A stretch of DNA of 64,000 nt, taken from assembly GCF_005239225.2 (NCBI RefSeq), contig NC_133302.1, positions 17,773,357-17,837,356 of the forward strand, written 5' to 3'. This document shows positions 32,724 through 46,200 of the stretch, piece by piece; position 1 is the first letter of the stretch; each line of letters opens with the position of its first letter. A program made the position numbers and the translations under genes. Under the pieces are notes generated by a model. The model did not search any database. It worked only from the letters and a program-made list of their open reading frames with translations, and was not told where the DNA came from. This stretch comes from Populus alba (lineage: Eukaryota; Streptophyta; Magnoliopsida; Malpighiales; Salicaceae).

Positions 32724-35700
32724 TTCATTTAAAATAACTGATTTTTATCATTAGATTATCCCAAAATCTCACTGGTCTTCTTCTATCAATTTTTATACTT
32801 GACCTAATGAAAGGAAATACTGACATGAATATATAATTAACTACCATTTAAATACTAAATAATCTTATTCATAAATATATTAAATTTTAAAAAATTATAA
32901 AAAAGAATGTTATTCTAACTTAAAAAATACATCTTTGTTATTTATAATTCAATTTAAGTTAACATGTTGATTTTATATCAAGTTATGGGATGTACCGTGT
33001 TTAATGAACTTTAAAAATATAGTCTTGCATACATTTTTCCACGGCAGCTTTTCAACCAAAATTTACTTAGATGATAGCAGCTAAAGTATTTCCCAGAAAC
33101 CCAGGATTTGAAATAACTGATAAGGTAATTTGATTGCTGCCCGGTAATTTCAATTTAATCTTTTTATTTTTAATAATCTCATTTCGATAATTGTTTTAAT
33201 TATCCGATTTTTATTAATATCATTTAATAAGTAATGAAGGCCTAATCCTCCATCAATATCTAAAGTAAAATAAAATAAAGAATGCATAGAAATTAGACAT
33301 TTTTTTTTTTTACATTTTGATTACCGGGCTCGTGTGGTTCGCCTGTGAAAAATTAAAATTAAAATTAAAAAAAATGTGACAATGGCACCACTTGCCACAT
33401 TTTTAAACCCAGTCCAATTTGGTCGATTTACCTAGGATTTATCCCTAACTAGGTTTCAAAAAAAGTTAACTTATAGTTGACTGATTGATTAGTCAAGTTA
33501 AATCATGACTTCATTAATCAATTAAGTTAATCCATAACTTGATCTATTTGATTAAAATTTAATTTTGCTTTTTAAAAAACTTCAAAATTAACGAGTCAGT
33601 TTTTTTAAATCGATATTTTTATGCTTTGAAAGAGCACAAACATTATCTATTTACGCTCAACTATAAGCTGAGTTCAATGTATCATGAGTCTAACAAGTTG
33701 CTAGCTTAAGTTTACTTGAGTTCATCCATAAACTAAACCTAAAGTACTGTGAGTTTGATGAACTGTCAGATTCATCTCCATTAAGATTGGCCATGCATTA
33801 GACCCAGTTGGTCTAAAAGATACTTTGTATGACCCTATGGTTTTATCTTAAGATTATTGACATGACCTATTCAAGTCAGGAATAGTTATATCCCTATACC
33901 TATAATTGTATAAAAGGTCTCTCAAAAACCTACTATATTTTCATCTTTAATGCTCATTAATTATATAAAATGAATATTTGTCTCTCATTAATAATATGTA
34001 AAACATCCTTTTCTTTTTTTAATTTAATCAAGTGAAAATGAACTTTCTAGTCCCTTCACTCTACAAAATACTATTTTCATCTATGTAATTTCATTTTATT
34101 TTATTCTTCATAAGAAAATATTATTTACTATGAATTACATACCATTATTACCTATTAGATGAATTTAACAAATATCAGATAAAATATAATTATCAAATTG
34201 AAAAATTATATAAAAAAGGAGTGAAACAAAAATTTTAATAAATAAATTCGGATAGGTTAAGCCAAGACTTCTTCATCAAAACATCAAATTAATAAATTTT
34301 TATTTTTCAAAAACATTCGTCATGCAATTGAAATTAATTGACTACCAATACTAAAATCAGCTGAATTAATGGCTTTTGAATTTTGATTGTGTGTTTGGTT
34401 TGATTGTGGTTGTTTTTTAAAGTATTTTTTATTCTGAAATACATCAAAATAATATATATTTTTTAAAAATTATTTTTGAGATCAACGTATCAAAACATAC
34501 AAAAACAATATATATTTTTTTAAAAAAATAACTTCCAAAACTCCCTCGCGTTATTTTAATTCAAATATGAAGGATTACTAAACAATTCCATTCACCATGT
34601 CTCCCTTTTTTTCCAAGAAAAGTCAATTTCTTCTTATCTGGTTTCCCATTGTCTAAAACTTTTTTTAATTATTAAGAAATTATTTGGCAAGGCGGATACC
34701 ACATATTTATTTAAAAATTCAGTTTTTGTTTTTTTTAAAATTAATTTTTAATATTTTTGAATTATTTCAAATTTAAAAATAAATTTTAAAAATAAAAAAT
34801 TTATTTTAATATATATATATATATAAAAAAAACATTTCAAAAAACGCACAAGCACAACAATATCAATCATGCTATCAGTTAGATTTAGCGAAGCCGTCCA
34901 AATCTCTTATGGGCCAAGCAGGCATGACTTTTGAGAGTAATGGAGAGCCAGTCTCACCGCTACCGTTGACCAGACCACAACCCCCCCCCCCCCCTTTTTA
35001 TTACCGGAGACCAAACTTCAGACTTGAAGAAGTAACAAGTAAGAATTAATTATTAATAAATAAGCATATGCACTTTAAAAAAAAAAATCGCAACATTAAA
35101 TATTACTCTAAAAGGCAAGGTTTTTTCATGGTATAAGGTTTTATTGCTCATCTTTAAAAATATTGTTGTTGATAAATTGTACAAAATTTTGTGTTTTTTC
35201 AATTTGGTATTCAATTTCTTTTTCCTGATAATTTAGTTATAATTAAAGACAATTTATTTTGATTTCTTATGAAAAAATAGATTAAAAAAAGAGGGACCAA
35301 AATAAAAAGAAACCAAATATTGGTGGCATGCCATAAATCTTCCAAAAGATGCACTTTAATAATTGAACTTTAAAAATCATGTAAATTATACATTTAGTAA
35401 CTCAATATTTTTCTAATTTAATTTTGATATAAAAATTTATTTTTGTTATTTTTTAGTACTTGATTGAGAGTGGAGAGAGAGTTCGCTGGATTTTAGCAAT
35501 AAAGTGAGAAAAATATAGTTGACACCGATTCAAGCCACTAAATTAGATGATATTTGTGTCAAATAATTCTATTTGATAAAAAGAGTTCATATTTTTTTTT
35601 TTTACTTTTAATATTCGTAAAAAAAAATATCTTAGCTATGGTGGATTTTGGTTTTTAAAAACAATTTTTTAAGACATAAATAGATTTATTATAGTTCTCA

Positions 35701-37403
35701 TTGTGTTTTATTTGTATTTTGGGTCAAGAGAGGGTTGAAAAATATGTTTTTGGGTAAAAAACTTGAGTTTTAATTTTTTGACTGCTATAATAGCTGGAAT
35801 CTGGACAAATTAAACAATATATAATCTATAAATTTTTTTAAAAATACTTGGGTTGGACAAAAAAAAAAATTAAAGTCCAGCCGTGCGGGTTTACCAGGGC
35901 AAGCTCATGCATGAGTCTTGACAAAATGGTGGCCTTTGCTTTTCTTAGTTTTTTTGTGTAATTCTTTTTTTAAATTAATGATTATCTTATTGTTTTCTCT
36001 CTATTTTTAAAATTTATATTTAAATTAATACTCATTTTCTCTTTCATTTTGTTTAGAGAGTTTCTTTTAAATAATAATTATTTTTTTAGTTATGCATTTA
36101 AATTTTAAGAGTTTTTCCTATTCATTTATACTTTTTTTATTTATTGTATGGATAAATTTTATTTTTAAAAATATATATATATTTTAAAATATTTCTAATT
36201 TATAAAACCTTACCTGATATATTTTTATTCTATCAATTTAGAGTAATATGAGGAGAGTTATGAACCGTAAGTTTCTTCCCTGGATTTATATAATGATACC
36301 TTCAAATCTGATGAATTAGAAGAAGTAAAAACTATCTCACAATACTGGGCCCAGGCCCAATATTTACTGAATGGCCTTTCTCAAATGATGTCTATTTCAA
36401 GCCATTTTCGGGCATTTTCATCTGAGAGTGTTTTGAGCCATGCATTTTCCAGTATTTGGTGGAGTATCAGAGAATTAATTGGCCAAGATATTTTCCTAAT
36501 CAACAAGAATTAATAAAAATGTAAAAAGAATTAATAAGAATTAGTTCAGTGTTAATTTTCAATTTCTACTTTCTTCGTTTATAATAAAAACTTACTATAT
36601 TGTCTGTTTTGTCCCATGCAAAATTACATTTAAAATATCACTTATTTAATATTTAAAATCTTTGTCATTTATTTTTATCCTGATCATCATAGAAATTAAT
36701 ACAAACATATTCTTAAAATATTTTCGAATAAAATTAATATATTATTTTAAGCATTTCATAAGAGTTAATAAAAAAAGGTCACGGGTTTGAATACTGGAAT
36801 TGATTAATAATAAAATAACAATAATTGTATCTACGTGCCTGATTGGTTAGGAGAGTTTAATTTCTTTCCAAGTTTTCCCGCCTAGGTTCAAAACTAGTTG
36901 TCGTTCATTCTTTTTTTTTTTTTTTTTTGGTAAACTTTATTATTTTACTTCTATCCTTCAATTCTTTGTTCTTCCAATTTCATCCTTTAACTTCTTTTCT
37001 TATTTTTTTAATCATAAATTAAGTAAACAATATTTAAAAAATAAAGTTATTAAACCTAGTTGAGTCTATGATCTGGATTACAAGTTTGACAATTTAAGCT
37101 GCAAAGTCTCGGCTCGATTCAATAAATTGTTTATCTCAATATTATTTTTTTAAATTTTTTTTATTTTAAATTTTTTTAAAAGTATTTGATTTATTTGAGT
37201 TGGTTTTCATAATATGTTTTGGTTTGGTTTTTGTAGAATTAATTTGTTCTCATTTGGTTTTTATAAGGTTATTATAATTTCATTGATCTTGATCAATCTA
37301 ATGTCTCACTGTTTCAATATTTTTTAAAATAAAATATCATTTTGATTTATGTTTTAAAATTCAGAATCATTTTTTATTGTGTAGTCCAAATTACTTTTGA
37401 ATC

Positions 37404-37436
<33 letters not shown>

Positions 37437-40326
37437 GTTTTTTTGTTGAATTTGTTTGTGTAATGCGAGGTAATAGCATATCTTATTAAATAGTAATTTT
37501 AATAACTATAGATAAAAAGAGAGGAAAATATAGAGGAAAAAATAATAGGTGAATAAGGTTTTTTTTTTTTTTCCGGATGCTTTGAGATTTTTTACATTAT
37601 GTGCTTTATAGAATAATTTGATTGGCTCTACAATTTACGAAATTTTAGCTTTTGTTATTATTGGGTATTTGGTCCCTCCACTATAAATTTTATATTTTTT
37701 TAGTTCTTCGAAAATTTATCTTTTCCTAATGTTATTCCAAAGTACTCATAAAAGACCTTCACTCACGCTGTACAATATTATTCTATCTTTTTGTCAACAA
37801 CCATAAAAGATCTTTTGGAGCAAATAATGATCTTTAAATTTTATAATCAATCTTTAAATTTATTTTTTAAAAATATTCTTAACTCATAAAATTTTGTAAA
37901 ATATTTTATAAAAATAATTCACTTATTATGTACAATAATTCACTTATGATGTTGTAGAAACAAAAACTTTTCCACGTGTCTTTTTTATTTTATTTTTATT
38001 AAGAAAATATAAAAATTGAAATAAATGTCCTCCTGCAACAGCCTCGCCAACTGCCAGCTTCTCCACCAGCGATGACAGCAACCCATCCTCACCACAGCAG
38101 TGACTACGCCTGACCAGGTAGGCTCTCTTCTCCTTCCTCTCCTGCATTATAATCATCATTTTCTTTTTCATTCTTGCTTGTTAAAAGCATGCTAGGTCCA
38201 GACCACTAAAAAATAAAGAAAAATTGTTGGGTCTTTAGTTAGCTCAACAAACTGAGCCAAGCTTGGGCTTCAGATCCACCCAACCCAACCTTTAAGTTAA
38301 AGATATGTTTGGCAAACACATCCTTTTATCTTTTTCTTAATTTTAATTTATCTTTATTTTAATAGCCAGCTAAACAAACTTTTAAAAAATTTCAGAAAAT
38401 TCTAAAAGAATTAAGGGATCATTTTGAATTTGTTTGTGGATGCCTCACAATAATTTTCAAATAATTTTGTTTAATATTGGACCGTAAACTTACATTGTAA
38501 GATATGGATCCAGTATTAAAAAATATCTAGTTTTTTTTTAAAAAAATTTAAAAAATTCCAAAAAAAAATTTTAAAAAATCCTTCATTTCAAAAATATAAA
38601 TTTTTTTTTTTTTTTCGCCCATATTGCTAGATTCTAAAATCTTCATGCATATTTTTTATGAAAAAATAAAAACTTGCAGTTTCATCATTTTTTGAAAAAT
38701 ACAAAAAATCAGTTAATGAGCATCATAACAAGTTCGCGATTATTAATTATGATTTGGCCAAAATTTCAAATAAAAACTTTTTTTTTTTTACAAGTTTTAA
38801 CCTGATAAAATAAGAATCTCCTTACTAAAGAGGATTTTTCTTAAATATTGGACAGACTTTTCAGTGCTTTAGAATCACTAGGTTTTAACATGATAAGGAT
38901 CTCTTTACTGAAAATAAATTTTCTTGAACATTATATAGACCAACGAATAAAAACACGACTTAGAACAAACAATAAAGCAACTTACTATAGTAAAGTGTAC
39001 TAGGGGCGATATATATTATTTTTTTTTGCACAACCAATCCCCTAAACTAGAGTCTTGCAGACCCTTAAGTTTTTTAGTGACTATAATTTTAGATGATGAT
39101 TTTTTTTTTAACTGATAAATAACAAGAATTCCTTTTCTTTTCCACGCACATCTATCCCGATAACCCCGACTCGAAAGGACAATTATCACAATGATATATA
39201 CATGCGACAACTTATACCATGAATGTTTAAGATGGGTTTTAGATATCTTAATGTGATTCACTAAAAATGCACTTAAGGTGGTTAAATGTTGAATGATGAA
39301 AAGTTGTGAATTTAACTAAATTTGTTGTTTTTATTTATTTATTGCACATGAATGGAAAGTTTATTATGTATGGTTATAATAATTGGGTAATTAATTAGGT
39401 GAGTCTTTGTTTGCATATTTTTGGAGGAAAAAAAGTAAGATTTTGTGTTGTATATAAATTGGTGATGGGAATTGAGAATGCACGTGTAAGTAGTAATTTT
39501 AAGCCGATTGATGTGTATGTATATTGATGCATGAATGGCCAAATGTAATTATATTATGGATAAAAAATGAATAAATTATATGTATGTTGTTTAGGTCAAG
39601 ATAGGTTGAATTGGCTGTTAAATAAACAAATATGTGCGGTTGGTTAAACGAGACATTAATTATTATTATTATTATTGATCTATTTATTATTATTATTATT
39701 ATTTTTTATCATAGCAAGATTTTTTTTATCCCTTTTCATGTCAAAAAGATTTTGCCCCACCCATATCACAGTACATTGTGTCCTGAATGTAGTTACGGCT
39801 ACAAAACTCTCTTGTCTATGAGTTACTCAAAGTACAATTCAAATGTCAAATCAACTCGTGTTCTTGTTGTAGAGTAGCTTTTCCATGTATGGCTTCAATT
39901 TCAGCATTTATAAGATATGAGCAGATAAATGGCAGCATCATCGATCAATCCAAGATATTCCCACTTGTGTGTTGAAAACTAACCACACAAGCAAAGTGTC
40001 TCTGAAACATCACATATATAATTCGAGTGATTGCACTAAAAAAAAAGTAGATGGCGAAATTCTCCATTTTAGCATGACCAAATTAATACGCAATCAAAGA
40101 TTCCTTCTTGCTGCTCAATATCGGTGACCCATGCTTGGATCTCACGAGGACCCTATAGTTGCTCTCATCTTTTTCTTTTTTTTTCTTTTTTCAATCTCAT
40201 CTTCCTAACCTACTACAATCATAAATGAGTTTAATAGACTTGAAAAAGATTAGATAAATGTAAGATTCTCGTCTCATCCTCTTGGAATGGACAGCCTTCG
40301 CCAAAAACTTCATCATCTATAATAAT
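31254..40326. other. Nine kilobases of intergenic DNA without a supportable gene
   Basis: AT-rich and repeat-derived. Copies of the AT-rich dispersed family lie at about 32080-32250, 34380-34560 and 34690-34850. Microsatellites: (TA)n at 32526-32552 followed by CGCGGCGCGCGC; (TTA)n at about 32683-32722, 37407-37437 and 39657-39705. A C14 homopolymer lies at 34981-34994. A GC-richer patch at 38025-38130 has a frame on the minus strand that I do not recognise. Other frames are low-complexity. Confidence 0.55.
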
Positions 40327-40431
40327 AAAAATCATCTTGAAACAACTTCAAGGCTCGAGGGATTAGTTGAGGTGCGCGTAAATTAATCTGGATACCGACA
40401 TTAATAATAATAAAAAATCATCTTGGAACAA
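40327..40431 (+). mobile_element. 5'-truncated SINE with target duplications (first of two serial insertions)
   Basis: About 65 bp (40346-40411) carrying only the SINE 3' module: CTCGAGGGATTAGTTGAGG, TGCGCGTAA, TCTGGATACCGACATTAATA. It is flanked by AAAATCATCTTGAAACAA (left copy, 40328-40345) and AAAATCATCTTGGAACAA (right copy, to 40431), a long target duplication with one mismatch. The missing promoter half suggests incomplete reverse transcription. Confidence 0.75.
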
Positions 40432-40621
40432 CCATGAGGGGTGTAACTCAACTGGTTAGACACTTGGATTTGTTCTCTAAAGGTTATTAGTTCGAGTCTC
40501 ACAAATCTTAAAGTCACTTAAAAATTTACATGGTCATTAACTTTAGAACTCGTAGGATTAATCGAGGTGCGTGTAAGGTGCTCCGGACACCAATGTTAAT
40601 AAAAAAAATCATCTTGGAACA
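40432..40621 (+). mobile_element. Full-length tRNA-derived SINE with target duplications (second serial insertion)
   Basis: About 170 bp from CCATGAGGGGTGTAACTC to ACCAATGTTAAT plus an A-rich tail. Pol III promoter boxes are visible: a box-A region GTAACTCAACTGGTTAG (about 40443) and box B AGTTCGAGTCTC (about 40489). The 3' module (GGATTAATCGAGGTGCGTG, CTCCGGACACCAATGTTAAT) matches the truncated copy next to it and the SINE near 10.5 kb. Target duplication: AAAAAATCATCTTGGAACA at 40412-40430 and again at 40603-40621. It is not a working tRNA gene because the clover-leaf stems do not pair. Confidence 0.85.
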
Positions 40622-41526
40622 TGTGTGGAAATGTGATGTGATTGTGATTCAAAATGTCTTTTTGCTTAAAAATATATTATAATAATACTTTTTTAATTTA
40701 ATTTTTTGACCTATTAGCACATCAAATTAATTTAAAATTACTAAAAAAAAATTAAAAAAATCAATTTTCACCGAAAAGAGTCACACTCTTAGTATTTCGT
40801 GCTGCCAAGCTAAAATGAATTGTTTATTAAATTATAGTGCTTGAAACATTTGAAGTAACATAAATAAATGAACAAACAAGCTGCATTAATAACTTCAAAC
40901 CTGTCTCTAGTCCCATGTCCAGGCAGATGAACAAGATGCATAAACCCTCATAATTATATGATTATTCAAGCAAATGCAAGCTGCATAAACTCAACCCACG
41001 TAATTTAGCTTTCATTTTTTAATTAGTAAGTGCAGCAACTAATTACTATATATAGATTACAAATTTAATTAACTTATAGATCGCACAATAATCAAGTGAC
41101 ATGAAATTAATAAGAACAAATTAGCCCCATGCATACCAAATCACACATGCAATATGATACTGTGCAGCACTCTCCAATATTTATTAAATCCATAAATTGA
41201 GATAGACATTGTTTCCAATTTCTTGATTCAATATCAAATTTTGTCCTCGAAGTTAAATATTTTGTAATTCTAACATTAACCTAACATAGATGTTTTAACT
41301 CCGTCCATGTTCTACATTTTGTTAATGGATTTAGGATGAATTTAACTCTAAGCTAGGTAGTGTTAAGATAGACTAAACAAGAAAAAAAAAATTGTGATAT
41401 TATTTGGTGAACCTTTGAAAAATATAAAAATTAATTTTTGTTTAGTCTAAGGATATTTTAGTGGAGAAATTTTTGTCCCACTAAAAAGGATAGGACAAGT
41501 TGTTCAATTCTCTGCACAAGGATTTA
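40622..41526. other. Intergenic, no gene seen
   Basis: 40640-40790 is another copy of the AT-rich dispersed family. The remainder lacks any supportable gene. Confidence 0.5.
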
Positions 41527-41825
41527 TCTAAATCAATGTAAGGATAAAAATAATAATTATTATATTTTAAAATCTTATTTGAGGGGCAAGACCCGGGTTA
41601 TGGATTAGGTTGACTATTGATCTATGTCAATGTAAGGAATAAAAATGACTATTATTATCATAGTTTTAAAACTTGATTCTAAAATCGACAAAATCGACCT
41701 AGGACAAAGCCTAGGTCACAAATCGAGTTAACTATTGACTCATGTTAACATAAAAATAAAAATAGTTATTATCATAGTTTTAAGATATGAATCGAGGATC
41801 GACTAGGGGCAAAGCTTATGTCTCC
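41527..41825. repeat. Degenerate tandem repeat, about 100-bp period, three units
   Basis: Units contain, in order, ATGTAAGG/ATGTTAACAT, AATAAAAATRACTATTAT, ATAGTTTTAAAACTTGAT, GACCTAGGACAAAGCCTAGGTC-like and GTTGACTATTGA. They start near 41536, 41629 and 41744. The AAAATCGAC...CTAGG...AAGCCTAGG word belongs to a widely dispersed type I associate with poplar intergenic DNA. Confidence 0.6.
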
Positions 41826-42890
41826 TGTCTCCCATCCAATATCTAATCAAATAATAAAAATAATAAATAACTATTATTCAATCCAGTTCAAAGCACCAAA
41901 TTCAAGACAAGACAATCCAATATTGTTCATCATACTAAACATTACCTGAAGGATTCAGATGGTGCTCATTAAGCCATGTATATTTCTTTTCTTAACGTTC
42001 AAGTTCAAATTTTACGGGAATTTTTTTTTATGCACAATAAGTTTACTTCTAATTATTATTGTTTGAGAAGATGATTGAATTTTAATTGATGCATGAAAAT
42101 AAACAAATATGCTTGAGGGGTGTATTTGTGTAATGTTTTAAATTACTTTGAGAAATTATTTTTCAGATGATTTTGATATATTAAAATCTCCCTACAAAAC
42201 ATTAAATTTGATGATTCTTTTTTAAATATAAAATCATTTTTATAAAACTGCTTGGATTGTATTATCAAATAACATTTAGATCCTACTATATATGTTTATA
42301 AATTAAACATCTTCGGACCTAACTTGTAACAATGGCAATGATTACTGAAGATCTTGCCTTTATAAAAAAGCAAATTGATTATCTCAAACCTAAGGGATAA
42401 AAATGAATAACAAGGGAAACATGTTTATCCCTATTCTTCCTATAATTAGCTAGCTTTTTAAAAAACACAGCAAGAACAAATAGAAGAAGTCAATAGAAAT
42501 AACAGAAATAAGTTTTAAGTGTCAGTTGTAACCGAATAATAAAGGACTACAAACAACTGGGAGGCCCTCCACGTTCCCTCTTGTAGCCGTAACAAGCAAG
42601 GTATAGTACCAACCGATGCTAATAAAATGAATAAATGCACACAGAGATTCCTTATTTTCTGCCTAATCTTTCCTCCATTTATTTTTCTTGAGCAAGAACG
42701 TTAGTTATAGATCATTGAGTCTTCGTTGTGATCATTAACATGTGCTGAGTTTCGAGCCTTAAATGCATTATTGCCATATCTGGTCTTCGTTTATGTTCTA
42801 GACAAAAGGGAGGGGACATTGGATTTTGATTTCTGATGTTTCTTTCATTAATGTTGTTGCTGTTGTCTTTATAAGTGAAGAGAATCTCAG
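41826..42890. other. Intergenic, probably including the promoter of the following gene
   Basis: No coding region seen. The last 300 bases are less AT-rich and lead into the 5' leader of the TPX2-family-like gene. Confidence 0.4.
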
Positions 42891-42898
42891 TTGTGGAG

Positions 42899-43196
42899 AT
42901 GGAGAGTGATCAGACTGAACATCATCATAGGCATCATCGCAACCAGCAACATCAAGTCTTGTTGCCAACACAGTCAGGTATGCATGTTCTTTGTATAATT
43001 ATTGGATTCATGAAGCCATGATTTTTTTTTTTTCAAGATTTACTTCCTATTTTGGACATTTCTTGGATTCTTATGATGCGTAATGAGTCGGGGTTACCTG
43101 GGTTTTTCTAATCTTAGTTAAAGGCAGTTTAATTTATTTTCGGTATTAAATCCAATTCTGATACATTTTTGCAGTTATTTTTCATGTATGAGGAGA
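42899..43196 (+). promoter_or_regulatory. Possible upstream ORF or alternative first exon
   Basis: An ATG at 42899 opens a His/Gln-rich peptide (MESDQTEHHHRHHRNQQHQ) ending at a good donor (CAG|GTATGC, 42977/42978). Spliced to the acceptor after 43174 (TTTTTGCAG), the frame stops at GTATGA near 43192, ahead of the main ATG, giving an upstream ORF of about 31 codons. If splicing instead uses the CCAG before AGAGAAAGG (about 43220), the frame stays open into the main ATG and would extend the protein. Both are inferences from splice signals. Confidence 0.4.
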
Positions 43197-43250
43197 TTTG
43201 TACATTGGCACTTGAGTCCAGAGAGAAAGGGAGGGAGGGAGGGAGTGGAA

Positions 43251-46200
43251 ATGGCCACTGAAACAGACCATCTTCATCACAATCATCATCAAACCTCTGG
43301 AGACAATCGATCATGCCTAGAACTATCACCAGATAGAGAAGAATCCCAGGTATAATATTCCAATGTTTTGCCTACCTGTTTTCATTTTTCTTTGTTTCTA
43401 TCTATCTGCAAACAGTTGTTTTTCATGTCACATTAGGGTTCTTTTAATGTTAAACTTAATTATTAATTAAATAAAAGCCTCTGTTAGGATCAGTTATCTT
43501 TACTTTTGCAGCACCATGTTGTTTTCTGTCTATTTTCTTTGCAAACAAATTGTGTATGTTCAAGCAAGATTTAAAGAAAACTAAAATGCTTTAAAAAAAA
43601 AAAGTTAAAGAAGATTAACTTTGATCATGGAACACAGCGCAATTTGTGTAATTTTATGTTGATTGTTTAATTGATTTTCAGAATACTATTTGAATCCTGA
43701 GGAATTTGAATTACAGGAACAAAACCAATTGTTTTTAGTGACAAGTAGTTTAATCAAGAGGGTAATTAGCATGAAACTTACTACATCACGACCCTAGGCA
43801 TTTACCAATGAAACCATAAATTTAAGCTGATTCAACTAGAGTACTTGCAAACTTCATACCAGAATTGCTGTGATTATTGAAAATGAAGAGTTGAGTTACT
43901 GATTGAGATGTAGAACTGCAGATAATATTGAAAGTTTGAAGTTGTTCTGTTAATTTGAAAACTTACTACATCACGACACTGTTCAATGTTTTTTTTTTTA
44001 ATCTATAATTTATCTTTAAAATCCAAAGCAGGATGCGTCAGTCTCCCAAATCATGGATTGCAGTTCAATAACTTTTGGAAGATACACTGCAGACACACTT
44101 GCATGGGAAAAATATTCTGTTTTCTCCCACAACAGATGTCAGGAGGAGTTGGAGAAATTCAAAGCTCCAGGATTAGTTGCTCAGAAGAAGGCATATTTTG
44201 AGGAATACTATAAAAAAATTAGAGCGATGAAAGGTGTGCAAGCAGAGCAAGAAACTACTCAAACTGACCCCACTCAAAATGGGCAGGAGATTACTGCACA
44301 AGAAGAAAATGGTGTTGGTGTTGAAGCGTCGAAAGATGAAATTAAACCTAGCAACATTAGTCCGGAAGAAAATGTTGTTGATGTTCACAGATCAAGAGAG
44401 GAAAACAAGCACAGCAATGGCTGTAAAATTCAGGTGTTAGATAGTCATGCCACCGATACTGTTAACCAATCTACGAGAGGCATTAATGATGGAGCAGAAG
44501 AAGAAAGCTACTCTGATGGGAACAGTGGCAGGGCTAGAAAAGAAGATGAAAAGGGGTTGTGCTTATCTGCCAGAATAACAAAACATTCTATGGAAGGCGG
44601 TTCTTCGTCATGTAGTCCATCAGTCAAAGGTAGTTCCAAAACTACCCAGAAAGAGAGCCCTGTCAGCAATGAAGTCAAGCATGGTGGAAGCCAACAGAAG
44701 AAGCAGACATCTGCTATGAGGGCGAAGGTAAACAATTAACGTTTCATTTCATGTCAACTCTCCTTTACCACTTCCAGAACTGATAATTCATGCAGGTGTT
44801 AATAATCTTCTTCTTAAATCTGCATATCATGCCCATCTGCTATCTTGTATGCAAATACCAAAAGAGCTTTGTTTCTAGATGCACTGTTGCTAGTTCCTGG
44901 TATATGGAAGATCTGTTGATCATTTGATTTGAATCATTTGGAGATAGGAAGATACTGTTGGTTATATTTTCCCTCGTTTCTCTATTTCGCTACCCAATCA
45001 CGGTGGATTGGGGGCCCTTCAACCCAAGAGTGAGGCTGAGAGTGACTACATGCAATTGTGGACAAAATAAAAGGCCCCCTCGCCTGTCTGATTAGCCCCT
45101 TGCTTATATTTTCTTGAATAAGCTTGAGTAAGTATGTTGCGTTCCAAGTAGTTGTGATTGTTGCAATACCAACATAGCCTGCCATGATACTGAAATGGTC
45201 TCCGGACACATTGAGCTTATGTTACTTGTTGTCTGCAATTTGTGCTAGGGCTTTGTGTTTGCACTACCAATTACCAATGGCAATGTTCTAATTATCAATT
45301 TGTGTTCTCAACCAGGGGACTGTCTCTTCTGCAGCAAACAGATCAAAGTTGGACTGCAGAATTAGCAAAGATATGGTTAAGCGATCTCAGAAGCCAAATC
45401 CATCTGTTTGTAGGGAAATTAAGAGCAAGGCAGATGTTAGTCTTGTTTCAGGCAAAAGAATCACCTCTAAGACCGCAACCAACGTAAAATCTGACCGGGT
45501 TCGATCACATAGACAACTTAGAGAAGTGCAATCCAGTACAACTGTTCTTCGTGCTTCGTTAACAAAGGACAGGATGGTCTACCTTTCTTCTAATATAAGA
45601 GGCAATCCACTTAAAACAAGTTCAACTCCCAAAAGCTTGGCATACAGGCTCCCAGCAACATCATCAGTTCTCACTCGATCTGCTCAGGTAGATCGTCTGG
45701 TCTGTGTTCACTTTGGTGTCCCAGTTTTGTCTGCTTGTTAATGATTTTCACTGATTGTTCATCTGCATTTATATATGCAGAGAAGTTCAAAAGAGATCAC
45801 CACCATTAGTCGTTTGAGAAAAATCAGTGTAGATAACAGGTTTGATTTTACATAAGATATCTCTTCCCATTCCCACCCCTCAATCAGGTTTTTAACTTGG
45901 ATAATTTTTCAGGAGCTGTGATGGATTTGGTCAGAGGTCTTTGGGGTTGAGTGGCCACCATAGTCTTCCAAAGAGTAGAGAATCTGAAAACCAGAGACCA
46001 AAAGTCATGTAATGCATCATAATTGCCCTTCCTCAAACTTTATAGCATTTCCAATTCCGAGCGAATGGCAGATGGCTTTTGCCAATTGCTTCTCAGTTTC
46101 TGCTAACAAGATATTAGAAACTGAATTCAATTTTTCCAACAAATATCAGGTTAAAAAATCTTTCTGACCGGAATGAATCAAATCAGAACACTGGACTTAA

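Noticed and set aside
37944..38171. Minus-strand 75-codon frame in a GC-richer patch
   Set aside because: No recognisable domain; Lys/Glu/Met-rich start is low-complexity and there is no gene context.
32526..39705. AT and TTA runs as a CRISPR-like or satellite array
   Set aside because: Plain microsatellites without spacers; plant nuclear DNA has no CRISPR arrays.
40441..40500. Possible tRNA gene (box A/box B-like words)
   Set aside because: The boxes belong to a SINE head: stems do not pair as a clover-leaf, and the unit has a 3' tail and long target duplications.
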